Shown here: positions 58,348 through 64,000 of the stretch, piece after piece
How the letters are laid out: each line of letters opens with the position of its first letter
How positions within the stretch are numbered: position 1 is the first letter of the stretch
Source: Hirudo medicinalis
Lineage: Eukaryota; Annelida; Clitellata; Hirudinida; Hirudinidae
Length of the DNA: 64,000 nucleotides
Assembly: GCA_011800805.1 (NCBI GenBank)
Contig: MPNW01000411.1
Span: 62,341-126,340 of the forward strand
Direction of reading: 5' to 3'
Made by a program: the position numbers and the translations under genes
The notes under the pieces: model-generated
Told to the model about the DNA's origin: nothing
What the model saw: the letters and a program-made list of their open reading frames with translations, nothing else
The model's database searches: none

Positions 58348-58575
58348 TCAATCCCCTGCGGTGGACTGACTTAATTGGGGTTCAGATGACCTGAAAAGAT
58401 GTCGACAGTTACTATGCAGGTGATTACCTTTATTGGTCTGCACCACACATGACCTATGTGCTCCCTGCTTTCCCTCAATCTGACCTAGAATCCAGTTATC
58501 CTGTCGTCTGCGCCCTGTAGCGACTGTCAAAAGAGAACGTTTGTTCAACAACATGGACGCTAAGCTTATGTACAA
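58348..58575 (-). mobile_element. Possible Ty3/gypsy-type pol remnant (integrase C-terminal end)
   Basis: The minus-strand frame contains NWILGQIEGKQGAHRSC, then VVQTNKG and NCRHLF. The spacing W-x3-G, HRS-x-VVQT-x-x-G and N-x-RHL resembles the C-terminal end of gypsy-type integrases. Only this short piece is visible, with a stop after it and no reverse transcriptase nearby. Imperfect direct repeats at 58047-58105 and 58549-58605 flank it and could be remnants of terminal sequence. Family assignment is a pattern match only. Confidence 0.35.
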
Positions 58576-59914
58576 AGACCATTCATAGACAGATTAATGA
58601 AGTTTTTATATTATAAAATATGAAAAAAATTACTGGCAGACACATCCGTTAATTTAGGATTAAGCGTTGGACTATGATGAGAGGGATTTGTCGGACGTAA
58701 CATCATAGATCGAATGTACTATTACGCATTAAGTATTATTGGTTTATAAGACTATCAACGCCAAAGATTGTGGTAATAAATTTATTGCGACGCGCTAAAA
58801 TATTGTCTTAGTGAGTTATCATCATTATTCCAAAACGGACTCGTGATGGCGTCTGCATTTTAACTGGTCTTCTATTGGTAATTGAATCAATGCAATTAAG
58901 CCGTTCCTTGCTGACGGGGAAATCATGCACTGCTCATCCTCGCATTCACAATTCACATTCAGCTTTGCTAACAATTTTTTTGTGCGTATTTATTAACGTT
59001 TATCTTTAGAATAACGAGGAGGATCAGGCTAACAGCTGTAAAGGCTTGCCATAGCAAGTAGTAGAAACAACCACAGACGCTGTAGTGGGTGAGTCGCTTT
59101 GGCTGGACATTTTATGGAGTTTTATTCCGGATTTCCGTGAGTCTAAAAAACTCCACTCATCAAGTGGACTCTCACAAACGAGAAGTAACAAACCGACCAC
59201 AGGGTGTCTCGCACATCCTAATTATGCTAGATTGGAGTAATGCTTTCATGATTTTGATAATGATGATGAAATGCCGATGACGGTGTTTTAGTCAACGTGA
59301 TGGTAATGGCAGTTCGTGTCTGTAATAGGGAGAAGTCGTGATGATAGTCATGATGGCGATAATATGGAACAATGCATCATTAACTGGTGCCTTTGCTGCG
59401 AATGGGAACATGCAGGATTGGATGAACAAGAACATAAGAGCAATAATAGCAACAATAACGTAGGAAATAAAGACATTCTATGGATTCATCTTGCAAATGA
59501 GGAAAATGAGTACGCGTTCACAGACACAAAAACTGTGGAAAATCGAAAATAAAATCAACTAATGACCGGGGATGTTATTAAAATTATGTTATGTTATTGT
59601 GTTATTTTAGAAGATCAGGCTGGTTTATTAAGTAAATTCTGGCTGATAAATACTGTAATGATTTGCCAATAAACAGGCTAACATACTAAAGCACAGGAAA
59701 AACCCCGAGTAAATATACAATGCCAAACATCAACCTTATGAGCCTCATGCCTTTTTCCTTATTACTGTCATAATAATACTCATCATCCTCACCACAGATG
59801 TCATCATAATCATTTCCGCTAAAGACATAAAAACAGTCCAGGAATACATTAAGTCGGCAGAAAACATCGAAATTGAAATTATTTTGAAAGATATGCTTCT
59901 GCGGTAGTTATTAG

Positions 59915-59995
59915 GTTTCGTTCATCTGTTCGTTCGTTCATCTGTTCGTTCGTTCATCTGTTCGTTCGTTCGCTCGTTCGTTCGTTTGTTTACTT
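59915..59995. repeat. GTTC-rich tandem repeat
   Basis: Tandem units of roughly 20 bp made of GTTCGTTCATCT and GTTCGTTC. Confidence 0.85.
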
Positions 59996-61129
59996 AAGCA
60001 TCTCATCAACCAGTGTGTGGATAATTTTCGTCCAGCACAAGAAGAGTTTCAACACATGATCATCCAAGCTATCAGGATAAGCGTAGCATAAGAATGATTT
60101 TATAAAATAAGAATGTAATATATAATATAACGGAATAACAAAGGTTGTGACAACTCCATGGAAAGTGAAAAAAAAACTTGCATCTCTGAAGTCCACGATA
60201 TGGCGCTTTAAATCACCTCGTGACTGCATGAATTGGCCTGTGATCATTTTTATAAAAATGTCATTTTTAAATAAATATCAGATAATTATTTAAAAAAAAA
60301 TAATAATCAAAAAAATGATAAGTAATCTAGTTGGAAAACTTGAATATTATTCAATTAAAGCACGTCATTAATGTTGAGAAATTATTTCTAATTGTATTTA
60401 ATTAATTATGTCATTAAAATGTAATTGTATTTAATTAATTTTTTAATAAAAAATGTATTTTTGTTTAATTAATTTTGCGATATTAAATTTATTTTTGAAT
60501 TTGGCGTCGAATGCAGGAAATAATTAAAAGTTTCATTTGATTTTCAAGACTTCTGTGAAATTCCATTAAAGTTTGCGGTTAGATTCCTGAAATAATATGT
60601 CTTTCATTCATTTATTTCTCCTTCCTTCGATTTTCCACACCACCCATCTGTTGCTCGTAACTCCAGCCAATTATTCATCCACCGATCCATCCATTCCGTG
60701 CGAATCTCAAGCACAAATATCCATCCGTCCTCGCAAAAGTACATCAAATTTTACCAAAAACATCCAATGCCATCGAACGTCAAATTTTCAGGCCCCTCAA
60801 AAATTCAGTGTATGGAAATTGCCTCCTTCCAAATAAAGTATTTTTCCTCCTCAGAAGATGCAGATCAAGGGTGGCTGTAAATTAGCATTTAACGGCTCAT
60901 TAGCATTTTTCCAAGCGGTGCTGATGACGATGTTGTGACGGAAGAGTCATGTCATGAAAACAATGCGAATGACATGAAAACAATGCGAATGACATTGACA
61001 CGAACATTTATTTCCGTCGTTGCAAAACCAATCAGTTCCTTTAAGACCAGTGCTTGTTCCGAAGAATTTTAATGAAGGTTTATGTCCCACGAAATAAACT
61101 TTATCAGTAGCTCGCTGGTCGCTATGTTC

Positions 61130-61260
61130 GTGCGGTCGGTGGTTGCGGTCGATGTGGTTGTCTGCGGTTGGTGTGGTTGTCTGCGGTTGGTGTGGTTGTC
61201 TGCGGTCGGTGTGGTTGTCTGCGGTCGGTGCTTGCGGTCGGTGTGGTTGGTGCTTGCGGT
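61130..61260. repeat. 18-bp minisatellite
   Basis: About seven copies of GTGTGGTTGTCTGCGGTY, GC-rich compared with its surroundings. Confidence 0.9.
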
Positions 61261-61507
61261 GGTCCAGCATGATAGATGGCAAGCTGAGAAAAAATGTATT
61301 TCTCCGTCACAAATCCCACAGAACAAGATGTGCCTGTAATTGTTAATGAGACAAATGAGGCTGACAAATGGCGAATTTGATGCGCCACACTTTTGCCAAA
61401 TGTTGTTTTTTGTGTTTGGACTTCAAGCCTTTCCTGAGAAATTTCAGCCTAATGTTTAAATCAACAATTAATTCATAATTAAACATGATAATTTGTCAAT
61501 AAACATG

Positions 61508-61589
61508 TGTAATAATAATAATACTAATAATAATGATAATAATAATAATAATAATAATAATGATAATAATAATAATAATAATAATGATG

Positions 61590-61635
<46 letters not shown>

Positions 61636-61784
61636 ACATGATGATGATGATGACGATGATAACCTACATGAATATTACTAGNTTTTATGTTTTTAGTTTT
61701 AGTTAAGGAAAAATTAAATTTGAAAATAGAATACTGTCAAGACGATGGGATGACAAACATATTTATAACTTAATATCCCTTTAT

Positions 61785-61824
<40 letters not shown>

Positions 61825-61871
61825 ACATGATGATGATGATGACGATGATAACCTACATGAATATTACTAGT
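61508..61871. repeat. (ATA)n microsatellite and duplicated flank around a single N
   Basis: The flank with GAACATGATGATG and ending ATGAATATTACTAG occurs both before N 61682 and at 61822-61870, again suggesting a duplicated contig end. Confidence 0.85.
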
Positions 61872-62940
61872 AGCATTAAAACAACGTACTTCATTACGTC
61901 ATACTGTTTTGATTTCTTCCATCCATCCATCCATCCATCCATCCATCGGTTGGAGCAGATCATAACGGAGTCTAAAAATAATTCATCAAACGACCTTGAC
62001 ATTACAAAGGCAACTCGGACCTTGTGTTTTGTGCAACATTCAATTTATCAAAGGAACGTTATGATGGCCAAATGATTGAATGGAGGCTTCAAGTATCAGC
62101 GAGAGTATCATCGAATTACAGAAATAAAAAAGTAAAATATATAAAAATGTAATGAAAGTTAATTTATGCGGACCACCAATGTCGACCTGGTTCTGTTAAT
62201 TCTTGGAGGAGTTCTTCATCTCTCTTGAAGAGGTGAATCTTCAGACGCTCGAAGGACTTCACACTGGAACAAACCAGACGCTCGGATGGACGTGATGAGC
62301 ATTTTACTCCAAGAAATATTTATAACTCGGCATCGTCATCATGGCTGCACAAGTCCATCTCAATTCATTCTTCGACCTGTTTTTCCATTCCATTGGGCAA
62401 GATGTCGACTACTCGCTCGTCCAATTCGGCTTGCTCTCTCTTTTGTGAGTCAGCATCTCGCCGAACAATGCTGTTGAGTCAGTGCTGGAAAAGTGGGAGA
62501 ACACGTCCGACGAATTTCTGATCGCATTGTGTCCTGCGCTGGAGTACGAATCGAACGTTAAAATTAACGCTTCGATTGCTTAATATTCAACGGCCTTATG
62601 AATATTCAACGACCTTATGAATATTAAACAGGCGATGCTCTACTAAGAGCCACAAAGTCATGCACAGCAAGTTCTATTGCATCGCATGTCGAGCGAACTC
62701 TATCAATTTCTCTTTAATCAATTTCCTGCTTGGAATGATTGTTCACGGATTATTTTTGTGCCGCCATGATTGGTCACGTGAGCTTTGTCAGGTGAGCTTT
62801 CACAATTTAGATTCAAATTCTAACAATGAAGCTTAGAGCAGAGGTAATGATGTTAAAATCATCAGCACTTACTATCATGAAATACGATGCCATAACCAGC
62901 AGCAGAAAAGTCGTTCTCGATGAGAACTTATCAAGGACGA

Positions 62941-62973
62941 TGACTCAGCTACCCCCTCGAAAAAGATAAAAGA
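62941..62973 (+). promoter_or_regulatory. AP-1-like site and TATA-like box before the candidate secreted peptide
   Basis: TGACTCA (62941-62947) matches the AP-1 consensus, and a TATA-like GATAAAAGA (62965-62973) lies about 40 bp before the ATG at 63010. About 200 bp further up, near 62765, a CCAAT box (ATTGG) abuts a CACGTG E-box. Motif matches only. Confidence 0.3.
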
Positions 62974-63009
62974 ACCCTGGCGGACCAGCCAATTAAATAT
63001 TGCTGCCCC

Positions 63010-63479
63010 ATGTGGCTCCTCGGGGTTCTTGTCTACGTCACCGTGACGTCACAAGCCCTTATCGCCGATCCGAACTCGGATTGGTCCGACGAGGAGATGC
63101 CGTCCAATCAAGAAGGTGAGCAAAGAAATGTCATGATGTCACTCGGTGATGGTGGTTGTGATGATGATGACGACGATGATGATGATGATGATGATGATGA
63201 TGAAGAAGAAGAAGAAGATGATGATGATGATGACGACGACGACGACGACGAAGATGATGATGCTGATGACGACGATGGCGATGATGATGTATCTGTGGAA
63301 TGAATGATGGCAAAGGAATTTTCATGTCACAAAAACCTTGACTCCGTGACACAAAAAAGGAACTTCTGACGCCATGTCTAAGCTCTCTTGGTGTTGTTGA
63401 AGGCACTGGTGACTGTCGTCGGCGCGATCCTGATAATGATTTTGCGAATTTGGTCAAAGAAATATCAGAACAACAATAA
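63010..63479 (+). CDS. Candidate small secreted peptide precursor (two exons)
   Basis: Exon 1 (63010-63115) encodes a hydrophobic signal-peptide-like start (MWLLGVLVYVTVTSQA) followed by an acidic segment (DPNSDWSDEEMPSNQE) and ends at a good donor, GTGAGC. The intron holds an ATG/GAC microsatellite. An acceptor after GTTGTTGAAG (63402) opens exon 2 (63403-63479) in the right phase; it adds TGDCRRRDPDNDF and ends ISEQQ. The total is 60 residues. The basic triplet RRR could be a prohormone cleavage site, releasing a C-terminal peptide of about 17 residues. I recognise no family. If the intron is not removed, the frame runs on into an artificial Asp/Glu-rich repeat for 97 residues, which argues for splicing. 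The second exon is the weaker part; the true gene may continue past the window. Confidence 0.3.
63155..63295. repeat. (ATG/ACG)n microsatellite
   Basis: GAT, GAC and GAA triplets inside the predicted intron of the candidate secreted peptide gene. Confidence 0.95.
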
Positions 63480-64000
63480 TATAAATATAGAACAACAATT
63501 TTTATTCCAGTGACTGTAATTAAGCATAAATTATAAATTATAAACCAACTTTCAGAGATCAGCCGAAGATCGTGCACGCGTGTGACTCGCGATCATAATG
63601 ACAATAATGAGAGCAATAATAAAAGCAATATTAATTACTTTTTTTGAAATTATTAATTGAATTTAAAGTTATTAATTGAATTCATGACACAGGGATAAAT
63701 CCCCTTGAACGTCCACAACCTTCGTGATGTGGAAATCACAGAGGGGAGGAGATATTGACTGAATGAGGGAATAGAAATGGAATGAAGGCAGACCGGCCAT
63801 TAAGGAGATGATTAAGGCAGGATTCAACCATGCATGTCGACATCTGCTGCTTATGACGCACTCCATGAACTCCCCTCTACTTTCACACATCTCTCCTCGA
63901 TGGCTCACCATCAACACCTTCAACAAAATCATCGTCGATGTTGTCTTCATTATTTTTAAAATTATTACTGTTATTATTATTATTATTATTATTAATATTA

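Larger units (their letters stand above)
57210..62940. other. Gene-poor stretch after the RBM12-like gene
   Basis: Contains the possible gypsy remnant and several tandem repeats. No frame with recognisable homology or splice context was found. Confidence 0.5.

Noticed and set aside
61082..61388. Several overlapping 80-110 codon frames on both strands
   Set aside because: They arise from an 18-bp minisatellite that is open in multiple frames.

Overview
This window comes from an AT-rich invertebrate animal genome. The genes are split by many introns with phase-matched GT-AG junctions (one is GC-AG). The gene content is animal-specific (axin, a DM-domain factor, a PIM-type kinase), and the gene-less DNA is full of ATT, ATC and ATCC microsatellites, short minisatellites and tRNA-derived SINE-like repeats. 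I could not identify the species. Five isolated single-N positions are flanked by near-identical copies of the same sequence, which looks like unmerged contig ends or haplotypes. One long gap (13361-14148) sits in a microsatellite.

Layout. (1) 3197-11126, minus: a complete six-exon PIM-type serine/threonine kinase. (2) 11127-18195: no gene seen; microsatellites and the gap. (3) 18196-22334, minus: a three-exon DM-domain (DMRT) transcription factor, with a promoter-like E-box/YY1 cluster in its second intron pointing the opposite way. (4) 22335-26793: no gene seen. (5) 26794-31539, minus: an EFCAB7-like EF-hand protein of about 16 exons. (6) 32173-33876, plus: CDK1 in six exons, head-to-head with the EFCAB7-like gene across 633 bp. 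(7) 34660-46759, minus: axin in at least nine exons, tail-to-tail with CDK1. (8) 46760-54000: repeats and no convincing gene. (9) 54585-56975, plus: an RBM12-like five-RRM protein encoded by one exon. (10) 57000-64000: mostly repeats, a possible Ty3/gypsy remnant, and a candidate small secreted peptide gene at 63010-63479.

The genes do not form one pathway. CDK1 drives the cell cycle; axin is the scaffold of the beta-catenin destruction complex; EFCAB7 in vertebrates anchors the EVC complex at the base of the cilium for Hedgehog signalling; PIM is a constitutively active survival kinase; DMRT factors control sexual or neural development; RBM12 is an RNA-binding protein. The exon structures were rebuilt by hand from homology, splice sites and reading phase. 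PIM, CDK1, DMRT and the EFCAB7-like gene each close to a whole number of codons.

The observations most worth following up are: the very high share of splice donors with a pyrimidine at +3 (16 of 35 introns); the PATAIRE variant of the CDK1 cyclin-binding helix; the shared EFCAB7/CDK1 promoter with CCAAT and CHR-like elements; the antisense promoter-like cluster inside DMRT; and the candidate secreted peptide.
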